This document shows, piece after piece, positions 53,527 through 62,790 of a stretch of DNA of 64,000 nucleotides. The notes beneath the pieces were generated by a model. It was not told the DNA's origin and did not search any database. It was given only the letters and a program-made list of their open reading frames with translations. The position numbers were made by a program, and so were the translations under genes. Positions within the stretch are counted from its first letter, which is position 1. Every line of letters starts with the position of its first letter. The DNA is from Lentisphaerota bacterium (GTDB taxonomy: Bacteria > Verrucomicrobiota > Lentisphaeria > Oligosphaerales > JABHEG01), in contig JABHEG010000223.1 in assembly GCA_018676675.1 (NCBI GenBank), positions 39,051 to 103,050 on the forward strand. The letters are read 5' to 3'.

Positions 53527-55122
53527 ATGTCCACACCAAAACGTCATCCCGCCTCGTTTGTGCTGTTGCTTGCAGTCCTCCCGTTGGTCGCCTCTTCACA
53601 GACGCCCGCAACCATCACACCTGCCTTGGAGAAGGCCATGAAAATCACCGTCACCGTTGACCGTGGAGCCGATCGTGGCCAGTGCTTCGGTTCCCTGTTT
53701 GAGGCCAAGACAGCCGATGGCTCGCTCGTCATCGGCGCCGGTTTCCAGAATGCCTACAACACACGCTACCGCGCGGATCGCCATGCCGTGCAGTTCTTTG
53801 TTCGGCCAACCGATGGGCAACGCACCTTCGAGACCAAGCCGCTCCCCCGCCCCAACGACCTCTGCGGCGCCTACCTCTATGGGCGTGAAGAAGTCGTCTA
53901 CTCCACCTACGGCGGCAACAAGGCATGGTCCCCAGGCACGGATTCATGGCAGACTGTCGACAGCGTCGGTGGAACAGATGAGACCATGCGCATCGGGAAC
54001 GGTGTGCTGACATTCGGCAGCAGCACGGTCCTGCTCAACGGTGAGACGATCCTCCCGCCTCCGGACAAGGGCAGCTACCAACTGTTCTTCTATGCCAACG
54101 GCCATCTCTGCTTCTACCATGTCGACCGCAGCAAAGGGGGCTACCGGCCGTACGAGAACGACGATGATGGGTTCAGTAAGCTGCACGCCTGCCCCTGGAC
54201 TCCAGGCGATGGTCAGGTTGACCTGTCCAAGGCCATCGTGCTCACACTCCCGGTTGTGGGAGAGACCACCTTTGCCTGGGGACAACTTGGGAAGCAAGTG
54301 GTAACCGGCTCGAATATTGGGGGCTTCTATGTCTTCCAGGACGGCACGTGGACCATGCTCCGCGCGCCCGTCCTCGGAGTCAGCTTCCAGTTGTATTCCA
54401 CCACGATCTACCGCGACCGCCTCCTCATGGGCCAGTACCCCACCGGCCGACTGTTCGAGTACGACGGCGAAAAACTCACAGACATCGCCGGCTGGCCCCC
54501 ATACCTCGACGGCGTCTCCAGGAGTTCGCGCGAAGCACAAACAACCGCCATCTACGGGGGAGATGTCTTCGTCGGCGTCTGGCCGTGGGGCGAGCTCTGG
54601 CGTTACAACCCGGACAGCGCAGCCTGGACGTTCATGGAACGGATGTTCAAGCATCCCGCTCGGTCAGACAAGATCACGCATCCCTACGATGTGGAGACCG
54701 CCGCTGTCGAAGGAAAAGTCAGCAACCAATGGGGTCAGCGGGTCACCAGTCTGGTCGCTGCCGGCCCGGACCTCTTCGTCTCCACATCGGCCAAGTGGCC
54801 GTGCCCCTGGGACGCGAGGGCTTTCCCGTTCCTCGCGCCCGAAGACTGGAAGTCCTACGGAACCGTTCACCGCCTTGCGATGCCCGGTCACCTAGGTGCA
54901 GCAACCCACTGGACCGAGGGACCAACCACGTTCGAGTTCGCCATCGATGGCCCCAAAGCTACCATCACCCAGGACGGCAAACGCCTCGCCGAGACCGCCC
55001 TCTCCAACTCGATCCTGCTCCGCCTGAAGGGGGGCGAGAAGCTCGCCGATGCACACTGGGGAACGGGCATCTACGGGAGCTTCAACGGCCGTACAATTGA
55101 GGGCTCGATAAACACGCCGTAA
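53527..55122 (+). CDS. Secreted beta-propeller-like protein of unknown function
   Basis: A 531-residue exported protein with signal peptide (HPASFVLLLAVLPLVASSQ). The body shows repeated blade-like elements with aromatic ends: SYQLFFYANGHLCFYHVDR, FYVFQDGTWTMLRAP, LLMGQYPTGRLFEYDG and VFVGVWPWGELWRYNPDSAA. These suggest a beta-propeller. The C-terminal 80 residues (FEFAIDGPKATITQDGKRLA, LLRLKGGEKLADAHWGTGIY) look like a separate sandwich. No catalytic motif is recognised. It begins 2 bp after the beta-helix gene, so both are probably made together as partners on one substrate. Confidence 0.75.
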   Translation: MSTPKRHPASFVLLLAVLPLVASSQTPATITPALEKAMKITVTVDRGADRGQCFGSLFEAKTADGSLVIGAGFQNAYNTRYRADRHAVQFFVRPTDGQRTFETKPLPRPNDLCGAYLYGREEVVYSTYGGNKAWSPGTDSWQTVDSVGGTDETMRIGNGVLTFGSSTVLLNGETILPPPDKGSYQLFFYANGHLCFYHVDRSKGGYRPYENDDDGFSKLHACPWTPGDGQVDLSKAIVLTLPVVGETTFAWGQLGKQVVTGSNIGGFYVFQDGTWTMLRAPVLGVSFQLYSTTIYRDRLLMGQYPTGRLFEYDGEKLTDIAGWPPYLDGVSRSSREAQTTAIYGGDVFVGVWPWGELWRYNPDSAAWTFMERMFKHPARSDKITHPYDVETAAVEGKVSNQWGQRVTSLVAAGPDLFVSTSAKWPCPWDARAFPFLAPEDWKSYGTVHRLAMPGHLGAATHWTEGPTTFEFAIDGPKATITQDGKRLAETALSNSILLRLKGGEKLADAHWGTGIYGSFNGRTIEGSINTP

Positions 55123-55193
55123 CGTCAAGCGACGCGCGCAAAAGCTCGTGCCGTTCTTGCAGGCGCAGTGCTTCGCTTTAGATTCCACATACT

Positions 55194-58100
55194 ATGGCAA
55201 CCCCGCAACCATCCCCCAAGGCCGGTATCAAGAGCCGGTTCATTCGCATCATCCTGCTGGTCTACGTCGCGACCGGCGTGTTAGCCTTCGGCGTCTTCAT
55301 GCTCGTCCTTAACCGGATCACAGAGCGGCTGGGACGAGACTTTGCGAAACAATATGTCCTCCGTGAGAAAGGGCGGATCCTGACGCCGATCGAACGTGAG
55401 GTGGCCCTGTGCTTGAAGATGGTTGACACGCCGCTGCTCCAGGAGTGGTGTCGTGACGACGGTGAAGACGGTGACCCGGACCTTCGTGAACGCGCACTCA
55501 CAGAGCTGGAGAGCTTCCGGCGACACTTCCAGGGCCGAAGCTATTTTTTCGTCCCCGATCGATCAAAACGATTCTACTTCAACGACGACACCAAAGACCG
55601 CGAACGTGGCGAGGTCGCCTACGTTCTGGACGAGAACAGCGCGAAGGACGGATGGTACTTCAGCACCCTTTCTGCTGTAGACACACTGGATCTGAACGTT
55701 GACTACGACGAAAAGCTGGAGGTGACGAAAGTCTGGATCAATACCGTCGTCAGAGACGGCGACGATAGGCTCGGCGTTGCCGGAACAGGCTTGGCCTTGG
55801 ACGCGTTTATCTCCCGTATCCTGTCCGAGCGCACTCCGGGCGTCGAGACGATCCTCGTCGACCGGGTCGGGGCAATCCAGGCCCACCGCAACAAGGCCTA
55901 CATTGACCAGAACACATTGACGAAAGCCGAGGGGAACAGGAGTACGATCTTCAAGCTCCTGGACCGGGGTGACGAGTCAGCCCGGCTTCAAGCAGCGCTT
56001 GCGCGCCTCGAGGAAGCTCCGGAAGAGGTCGCTCTGCTTCCTGTGACCATGGAGGGCGTCACCTGCCTGTCCGCTGTCGCCTATGTGCCTGAGATCGAGT
56101 GGTATGTCATCGTTTCAGTCGACCTCAGTCAGGCCCTTGGATTCCGCCAATTTGCGCCGCTCGCGTTGCTACTCGGGCTCTCCCTTCTTCTCCTGGTCGT
56201 GTCCGTGACCGTACTCCTCAACCGCCTCGTGCTGACCCCGCTGGCAACTCTCACCAGTTCGGTGCGGACAATCGAGCCCGGCAACTACAAGCCCCTCACA
56301 CGCGTCGAGCGCAACGATGAAATCGGCGAACTGGCGGAGTCGTTCAATGCGATGACCGCCACGATCGGCGACTATACCGAGAGACTCCGTCACTCTCACG
56401 ACCAGTTGGAGGAACGAGTCAGTGAGCGAACGGCGGCTCTCGAACAGGAAGTGTCGGATCGGAAGCGGGCAGAGCAGGAAGCACTGGACGCAAACCGAGC
56501 GAAGAGCGACTTCCTCGCGAACATGAGTCATGAAATCCGGACGCCGATGAACGGCGTGATCGGGATGACGGAGTTGTTGTTGCGGACAGACCTGGATCGC
56601 CGACAAAGCGACTTCGCCCAGACCATCCGGCATTCCGCCCAGGCGCTGCTCATCCTCCTCAATGATGTGCTCGACTTCTCCAAGATCGAAGCCGGCAAAC
56701 TCACCGTTGAGTCAGTCCCTATGGACCTGCGCTCGATCGTGGAAGAGACGGCCCAGTTGCTCGCGACCAGCTCGGCCGGGAAAGGGCTTGAGGTCATCGT
56801 CCGGTACCTCCCGGATGTCCCATCACAATTCCTCGGGGATCCTGTCCGCTTCCGCCAGGTGTTGAGCAACCTCGCCGGCAATGCCGTGAAATTCACGGAA
56901 CACGGGCATGTGATGATTGACGTTGGCTGTAAACACGCCGATGCCGAAACAGCTGAACTGCATGTAAGGGTGACCGACACAGGCATTGGCATCCCGGCTG
57001 AACAGCAGAAGACAATCTTCGAGAAGTTCCGCCAGGCCGACGGATCGACCACCCGCCGTTTCGGGGGAACGGGCCTCGGCCTCTCCATCAGCAAGCAGCT
57101 GATCGAGATCATGGGCGGCCGGATCTGGCTGGAGAGTGAGCCCGAAGTCGGGTCAACCTTCCATTTTGAGCTGACACTGCCGATGTGCCAAAGTGATCTT
57201 CTACCTGACATGGGCGACGGCAAAGGCGAGGCGCTGAACGCCGAGAGCGGAAGCGCACTGAATGGGGCACACGTTCTGATCGTCGACGACAACCAGACGA
57301 ATCGCAGCATCCTCCGTGAGTACATGAACAGCTGGAACGTGGCCTGTGAAGAGGCCGATTCCGGAGACGCCGCACTGAGCACGCTGCAGGGGGCCGCCGA
57401 CCGGGGGAAGCCATTCGATATCGTGCTCCTCGACTACCTCATGCCGGGTATGGACGGGAAAGAACTGGCTCAACACGTCAAATCCAGTCCGGAACTGCGG
57501 GATACGGCCCTGATCATGCTCTCATCCGGAGCAGCCGGAGCCCAGGATCTACAGGATTTTGCCGAGACGGGCATCGTCACATACCTGCCGAAACCGATCC
57601 GCTCGTCTCTGCTCCTGAGAGCCCTTCTCACCGTGTGGGCCGAGTCGCAGCAGGGCGACGATGCCCGGGAGCAACCGCCACAGCCCGCCAGGAAACCCCC
57701 TGAACTCCCGCAGCTCGACGTCCACATCCTGCTTGCAGAGGACAACCCGATCAATCAGACGGTTGCCGCTGGGGTCTTGGAATCCTTCGGATGCACAGTC
57801 GATGTCGCCGGAGATGGACAGGAAGCCATCGAGCGGCTGCGGGAAGGCGCATATGACTTGGTTTTCATGGACTGCCAGATGCCGGTGTTGGACGGGTTCG
57901 AGGCGACCCGGCGGATCCGAGCGGAGCAGATCGGGGGCCCCCATGTACCGATCGTTGCCGTAACCGCCGAAGCCCTGGCGGGAGCCCGAGACAAATGCCT
58001 TCAGGCTGGCATGGATGATTACGTGGCAAAACCCCTCAGCCTGGACGCAATCCGACGCGTCCTGGAGGAGGTGTGCGACGTAGAGGCCCAGGGACCAAAC

Positions 58101-58481
58101 AACGAGGTCGCAGTGCCGACATCACCGGTGTTCGACACGGACCGGATCATCGGCGTATGCGGGGGACGCGTCGAGCTGATTGAGAAGTTCACCGAGGCCT
58201 TTGTCGAGTTCGCCCCGGAGCAGTACACTGATGTGGAAGAGGCAACAAACGCCGGCGATGCCCAGGCCATCATGCGCACGGCGCACAAGCTCAAAGGCGC
58301 TGCGGCAAACATCGGGGGGGACGCGGTCACCACAGTTGCTGCGGAGATGGAGGCACACGCAGAAGCGGGAGACGTGACCGCCTGTAAGGAAAGCCTCTCC
58401 TCCCTGAAGCAAGCGTTTGAGGAGCTGTTGCGAGCAATTCGAGAAACCGATTGGGAGGCACTAATCGTGCCTGAACAATAA
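55194..58481 (+). CDS. Hybrid sensor histidine kinase with two receiver domains and Hpt
   Basis: A 1,095-residue membrane sensor. TM1 lies at about residues 18-40 (IILLVYVATGVLAFGVFML), a periplasmic Cache-like sensor at about 45-320, TM2 at about 322-345 and a HAMP domain at about 346-400. A coiled coil follows, then HisKA with NMSHEIRTPMNGVIGM (about 440), HATPase_c (about 555-665, NLAGNAVKFTEHG, DTGIGIP, GTGLGLSI) and receiver 1 (about 690-810, Asp in VLLDYLMPGMDG). Receiver 2 is at about 845-960 (VFMDCQMPVLDG) and an Hpt domain at about 985-1085 (TAHKLKGAAAN). All phosphotransfer residues are present. The downstream response regulator starts 12 bp later and is the likely final acceptor. 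Confidence 0.94.
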   Translation: MATPQPSPKAGIKSRFIRIILLVYVATGVLAFGVFMLVLNRITERLGRDFAKQYVLREKGRILTPIEREVALCLKMVDTPLLQEWCRDDGEDGDPDLRERALTELESFRRHFQGRSYFFVPDRSKRFYFNDDTKDRERGEVAYVLDENSAKDGWYFSTLSAVDTLDLNVDYDEKLEVTKVWINTVVRDGDDRLGVAGTGLALDAFISRILSERTPGVETILVDRVGAIQAHRNKAYIDQNTLTKAEGNRSTIFKLLDRGDESARLQAALARLEEAPEEVALLPVTMEGVTCLSAVAYVPEIEWYVIVSVDLSQALGFRQFAPLALLLGLSLLLLVVSVTVLLNRLVLTPLATLTSSVRTIEPGNYKPLTRVERNDEIGELAESFNAMTATIGDYTERLRHSHDQLEERVSERTAALEQEVSDRKRAEQEALDANRAKSDFLANMSHEIRTPMNGVIGMTELLLRTDLDRRQSDFAQTIRHSAQALLILLNDVLDFSKIEAGKLTVESVPMDLRSIVEETAQLLATSSAGKGLEVIVRYLPDVPSQFLGDPVRFRQVLSNLAGNAVKFTEHGHVMIDVGCKHADAETAELHVRVTDTGIGIPAEQQKTIFEKFRQADGSTTRRFGGTGLGLSISKQLIEIMGGRIWLESEPEVGSTFHFELTLPMCQSDLLPDMGDGKGEALNAESGSALNGAHVLIVDDNQTNRSILREYMNSWNVACEEADSGDAALSTLQGAADRGKPFDIVLLDYLMPGMDGKELAQHVKSSPELRDTALIMLSSGAAGAQDLQDFAETGIVTYLPKPIRSSLLLRALLTVWAESQQGDDAREQPPQPARKPPELPQLDVHILLAEDNPINQTVAAGVLESFGCTVDVAGDGQEAIERLREGAYDLVFMDCQMPVLDGFEATRRIRAEQIGGPHVPIVAVTAEALAGARDKCLQAGMDDYVAKPLSLDAIRRVLEEVCDVEAQGPNNEVAVPTSPVFDTDRIIGVCGGRVELIEKFTEAFVEFAPEQYTDVEEATNAGDAQAIMRTAHKLKGAAANIGGDAVTTVAAEMEAHAEAGDVTACKESLSSLKQAFEELLRAIRETDWEALIVPEQ

Positions 58482-58493
58482 GAGGACAAGACA

Positions 58494-59117
58494 GTGAAAG
58501 TATTGGTCGCGGATGATGATCGGATTACTCGTCTGATGCTGTCGACGCTCCTTGGGGAGTGGGGTTACGACATCACTGAAGCCGCCGATGGCAACGAAGC
58601 CCTGGCCGTGTTGACCAGCGCTGACGCCCCGAAGCTCGCCATTCTTGACTGGATCATGCCTGGAATGAACGGTATCGATGTGTGCCGCGAGATCAGGAAG
58701 AAGGAGGAAGGCCGGGGAGCCTACCTCATTCTGCTGACCATGAAGCGCACCGAGCGGGGAGATATCGTGGAGGGGCTTGATTCCGGCGCTGACGACTACA
58801 TGACCAAACCGTTCGACCCGGAAGAACTGCGGGCCAGAATCCACGTTGGGCAGCGCTGCATCGACCTGCAGCAGGCACTCGCGGAGCGCGTCGCGGAACT
58901 CCAGCAGGCCCTCGCGGAGGTCAGACAGCTAAGCGGACTCCTCCCCATCTGCTCGGGCTGCAAGAAGATCCGGGACGACAAAGGGTACTGGCAACAGGTC
59001 GAGTCCTACGTCACCAAGCATACGGGCGTTCAGTTTTCACATGGCCTCTGCCCCGACTGCTTCACCAGTGTTTACCCGGAGTTTGATCTGAGCGAACTGG
59101 AAAAAGAAGAATCGTGA
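58494..59117 (+). CDS. Response regulator with coiled coil and C-terminal CxxC...CxxC module
   Basis: A 207-residue response regulator starting at GTG 58494. The receiver domain (1-125) has the acidic pocket VADDD, phospho-acceptor Asp in AILDWIMPGMNG and the Lys of MTKPFDPEEL. A short coiled coil follows (LQQALAERVAELQQALAEVR). The C-terminus LLPICSGCKKIRDDKGYWQQ...HGLCPDC carries paired cysteines and matches a recurrent tail on response regulators of delta-proteobacteria and PVC bacteria, probably zinc-binding. No HTH is present, so the output may be protein-protein contact. Its stop overlaps the next gene's GTG start (GTGA at 59114). Confidence 0.9.
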   Translation: MKVLVADDDRITRLMLSTLLGEWGYDITEAADGNEALAVLTSADAPKLAILDWIMPGMNGIDVCREIRKKEEGRGAYLILLTMKRTERGDIVEGLDSGADDYMTKPFDPEELRARIHVGQRCIDLQQALAERVAELQQALAEVRQLSGLLPICSGCKKIRDDKGYWQQVESYVTKHTGVQFSHGLCPDCFTSVYPEFDLSELEKEES

Positions 59118-62100
59118 ACCACCGATTCCTGAGCTTCTTCCCCGTGCTGACGCTCATGCTGGCCGCCGCCACCATCGGCGCTGACGCTGACGAACACCGC
59201 GTTCCTCGCGCCTCCCTGCCGCTCATGAACTCCGCCCCAGCCATCGACGGCGACATCAGCGAGAGCGAATGGGCCCGTGCCATCCGCATGGAACGGTTCT
59301 GCGGAGTTCGCAGCCCCGTGCTGACCGGTGGGAAAGCCAGTTTCTGGATCGGCTGTGATGGAACCAGGATCTACGTTGCGGTCAAGAGCGAAACACCCCC
59401 GGGTGGACAACTTCTCAATGGTGTCGAACCGGCCCCACAGGGTGGTGATGCCCGGGTGTGGTTGGACGACTCCATCGAGCTTGTTTTCGACCCGCTTCGT
59501 ACCGCCCCCGAAAGTCGCCGGCGCCTCTACCATGCCATCATCAACGCCCAGGGCGCAATCTACGACCAGCGCCATGCCACAAAGGGCGGCGGCGAAGCCT
59601 GGCGTGGTCGTTGGGAGACGGCAAGCAAGATCGCGGACGACCGCTGGTGGTTCGAAGCAGCTCTCCCTCTTTCGGACATGGACGTAAAGCCTGCTGACCT
59701 CAAACACCCGTTCGGCGTCCGAGTGTGCCGGAACTGGAAGCGATCGGCCGGGCCCGGCCAGAGCGAGTGGAGTTCCGTGGGGGGAGCCTTCCTGTCCGTC
59801 GAGACCATGCCCGAAATCACCTGGGACGCCGCCGCTCCTATCGTCCAAACGCGACAGCTGCACGATCCGGAAGGCACGACTCCTCACGTGGTGGTCAGCA
59901 TCGCCAATCCGGGAGGGACGCCATTGCCGGTCAACGTTGCCCTGCGCATCCACCCCAGGAGTTCTGCCAAGGTCGACCGCGAGGAACGGCTCACGATTCC
60001 CGGGAACCAAGCCGTCGTTGTCGACCTCGCCAGCAGCATGGCACTCGGAGATGTGGCGCATACCTGTGTCGAGGTCACCTCACCAGACGCAGGGAAGGTC
60101 TACTACCAGCGAGACTTCCGGTGGCAGATGGAGCGAACCGAGCCGTTCTTCACACTCACCACAGAGGGTAAGAAGCACGTCAAACTGGAGTTTGCCCACC
60201 TTCCCTACCACGGCGTCATCAAAGCAAAAATCGACATCTCCGGTCTGAAGGAAAAGGCTGGGGTGACCGGTGTCCATCTGGCCCTGCGCCCTAAAGACGG
60301 AAGCCCGTTGGCCGAGACCGCCATGCCTCCCCTCAGCGATTTCAAGACTGAGATTGAGTGGTCGATTCCCTCCCTGACTGAAGGCAGCTACGAGCTTGTG
60401 GCCTCGATTGATGGCCAAGCCACCGGCCCTGTCATCGCCTCCTTTGTGCGCCATGTGTTCCCGTGGGAGCACAACAAGATCGGCGCCTCCGATCTGCTTG
60501 TCCCACCATTTACGCCAATCGAGGTGAAGGGCGCCCGTGTCTCGACGGTCCTCCGCACGCACACGGTCGCCCCCACTGGCCTGTGGCAGCAGGTCAAGAG
60601 CCTGGGAGTCGGCCTGCTCAGGGAGCCCATGCGGCTGGACGCCACCGTGGCCGGCAACACGTCCACGGCCATAGGCAAGGGGCTCACATACGACCTGCAG
60701 CGAGACACCCGGGCCGTGGCCAACGGCGCCTGGTCCGCCGGCTCCCTCGAGGGCTCTGTCACCACTGACTGGGATGTCGACGGCTCGATGAAGTGGACGC
60801 TCCGTCTCGCCCCCACGGACCAGTCGGTTGATTCTCTCACACTCACCATCCCCCTCCAGAATGCTCGCAGCCCACTCATGCACGCCTGTACAGACGGCAT
60901 TCGCTTCAACTATGCTGGCGTCGTGCCAGAAGGCGATGGCGTGGTCTGGCGGAGCTCCCAGGCAGCCCGAAACTCGATCATCGGCTCCTATGTGCCCTAC
61001 CTCTGGGTTGGGGCCGAGGAGCGCGGGCTATGCGTCTATGGCGAAAATGATGCCGGCTGGATCACCCATCCGGAGGTCTCTTGTCAGGAACTCGTCCGCC
61101 GAGGAGACTCCCTGGATCTCGTCCTCCATCTGATAGCCAAGCCCGGCAGCATCAGCGCCCCCCGGACCATCACCATGGCATTCCAGGCGACCCCCGTGAA
61201 GCCGATGCCTAAAGACTGGCGACGATGGACGTTTGGGGCCTGGCGAGCGGCCGGCATCCCCGGAGTTCGACATGTCGCCTTCATGGGATCCTGCTGGTAT
61301 TGGGGCACCGAGACGCCGTGCCTCGACTGGTACCCACGTGGACAGGACTGGACGTACTTCCACAAGCTTGCGGAAACACGTCGAACCGGGGAAGTCGACA
61401 AGGCGTTCATCGAGGAATGGCTCAAGGGATTCGAGCACATCTACGCATCAGCCAAAACGCCCGAAAAACGGAAGCACCTCGAGAAGATCTTCCGCAACCA
61501 CACCAATGCGGCGTTCCACACGATGAAGGGACGCCCAAAGACGCTCAACATCTACACAAACGGACGGGGCGTCCGCTTTGACACACCTGAAGGACAGACC
61601 TTTCTCGACGAGTGGCACCGCGACGCCTACAGCAAGCGGGATTGGCCACCGCGCGGAGGAGCTGCCTACGACCTGGATCCAGTGGCCAGTTTCCGCGACT
61701 ATGCCATGTCCCACTTCAGGACAATGGCCGAGATCATGGTCGACTCCTTCTACTGGGATGACCTCTTCTTCCAGTCCAATTTCGACACGATCGGGACTCC
61801 CGCCTACGTCCTCCCTTCCGGACACATTCAGCCGTCCATGGGGCTCTATAACATGCGTGAATGGGTTCACCGCACTGCGCGCATGCAGTTGGAGATGGGC
61901 AAGCCCGTCCGAAACATCATTCATATGACCAATACCGCGATCACTCCCGTGTTGGCCTTTGCCCAAATGAACTACACCTGGGAAGACAAAGGCGGGGCCG
62001 CCGACTTCCAGGACCGCTTCGACCGCGACTACACCCGCGCCGAGTCCATCGGGCTGCAACAGGGCAATGTCCCCTTCGCTCTCTGGCTGGTCCACACCAA

Positions 62101-62533
62101 GGACAAGGCCCAGGCTAGATGGGTGGAACGCACCGGCACCGGCTGCATGCTTGTACACGAGATCAAGACCAGCGGTGGAGGAGAGACGTTCTGGGGCATA
62201 TTCCGCCTGATGATGGAATACGGGTACGGACTGCCCGAAGTGAAGGTCTCGCAGTATTGGAAGAAGGACCATCCGGCGGCACTTGCCGGGTCCGATGCGG
62301 TTTCATTGGTCATGAGCAAACCCGGAAGCGCTCTGATCCTGGTCTGTGATTACGGCAACGGGGGGGACCTCAAGCTCACGCTCGATCAAGGCGCCCTCGG
62401 TCTCGAAGGGACACTTGCCGCCACCGACCGCGAAACAAACAGCCGGCTCCGGGTCACCCCGAACGGCACCGTTCAGTTCCCGCTGAAGAAGCACGACTTC
62501 AAGCTCGTCCTGGTAGAAGCCAACACACCCTGA
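59114..62533 (+). CDS. Secreted CBM9-like plus DUF6067/GH123-like glycosidase protein
   Basis: An exported 1,139-residue protein with signal peptide (FLSFFPVLTLMLAAATIGADA) and a GTG start overlapping the regulator stop. A CBM9-like domain comes first (about 35-230, APAIDGDISESEWARAIRME, WLDDSIELVFDPLR, WWFEAALPLSDM). Linker sandwiches and a supersandwich (about 480-690) lead to a TIM-barrel-like region (about 700-1060) with FMGSCWYWGTETPCLDWYPR, AEIMVDSFYWDDLFFQSNFD and VRNIIHMTNTAITPV. The small C-terminal sandwich (ALILVCDYGNGGDLKLTLDQ) is of the same type as in the other two large proteins. The substrate is unknown. Confidence 0.8.
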   Translation: MNHRFLSFFPVLTLMLAAATIGADADEHRVPRASLPLMNSAPAIDGDISESEWARAIRMERFCGVRSPVLTGGKASFWIGCDGTRIYVAVKSETPPGGQLLNGVEPAPQGGDARVWLDDSIELVFDPLRTAPESRRRLYHAIINAQGAIYDQRHATKGGGEAWRGRWETASKIADDRWWFEAALPLSDMDVKPADLKHPFGVRVCRNWKRSAGPGQSEWSSVGGAFLSVETMPEITWDAAAPIVQTRQLHDPEGTTPHVVVSIANPGGTPLPVNVALRIHPRSSAKVDREERLTIPGNQAVVVDLASSMALGDVAHTCVEVTSPDAGKVYYQRDFRWQMERTEPFFTLTTEGKKHVKLEFAHLPYHGVIKAKIDISGLKEKAGVTGVHLALRPKDGSPLAETAMPPLSDFKTEIEWSIPSLTEGSYELVASIDGQATGPVIASFVRHVFPWEHNKIGASDLLVPPFTPIEVKGARVSTVLRTHTVAPTGLWQQVKSLGVGLLREPMRLDATVAGNTSTAIGKGLTYDLQRDTRAVANGAWSAGSLEGSVTTDWDVDGSMKWTLRLAPTDQSVDSLTLTIPLQNARSPLMHACTDGIRFNYAGVVPEGDGVVWRSSQAARNSIIGSYVPYLWVGAEERGLCVYGENDAGWITHPEVSCQELVRRGDSLDLVLHLIAKPGSISAPRTITMAFQATPVKPMPKDWRRWTFGAWRAAGIPGVRHVAFMGSCWYWGTETPCLDWYPRGQDWTYFHKLAETRRTGEVDKAFIEEWLKGFEHIYASAKTPEKRKHLEKIFRNHTNAAFHTMKGRPKTLNIYTNGRGVRFDTPEGQTFLDEWHRDAYSKRDWPPRGGAAYDLDPVASFRDYAMSHFRTMAEIMVDSFYWDDLFFQSNFDTIGTPAYVLPSGHIQPSMGLYNMREWVHRTARMQLEMGKPVRNIIHMTNTAITPVLAFAQMNYTWEDKGGAADFQDRFDRDYTRAESIGLQQGNVPFALWLVHTKDKAQARWVERTGTGCMLVHEIKTSGGGETFWGIFRLMMEYGYGLPEVKVSQYWKKDHPAALAGSDAVSLVMSKPGSALILVCDYGNGGDLKLTLDQGALGLEGTLAATDRETNSRLRVTPNGTVQFPLKKHDFKLVLVEANTP

Positions 62534-62564
62534 CCAATGGGAGCGGGACACGGCGCTGCTCAGA

Positions 62565-62650
62565 GGACCTCCTGTAGGCCGGTTATCCGTAACCGGTGCC
62601 TCCGGAACGGTCGAGGAAGACAGCCGGTCGGGACGACCGGAGCTCCAAGC
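62565..62650. repeat. REP-like cluster of two perfect hairpins
   Basis: Hairpin 1: CCGGTTA (62579-62585) and TAACCGG (62590-62596) around TCCG. Hairpin 2: CCGGTCG (62624-62630) and CGACCGG (62634-62640) around GGA, directly followed by the palindrome GGAGCTCC (62639-62646). The block lies in the 257-bp gap between the glycosidase-like gene and the UroD-like gene. It resembles dispersed GC-rich palindromic repeats and could also aid transcript termination or stability. Confidence 0.7.
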
Positions 62651-62790
62651 ACGTCCACACAAGGGGCTCAGCGCAGTCGGCGCCTTTTCCCAGCTCCACG
62701 GCATGACGATCACCTTAGAGACGTGGTACACTATATGGATCTGAGACGCACCCAGAGATAAAGTCGCTCGCTTGGAGCAAGAGGACACAC

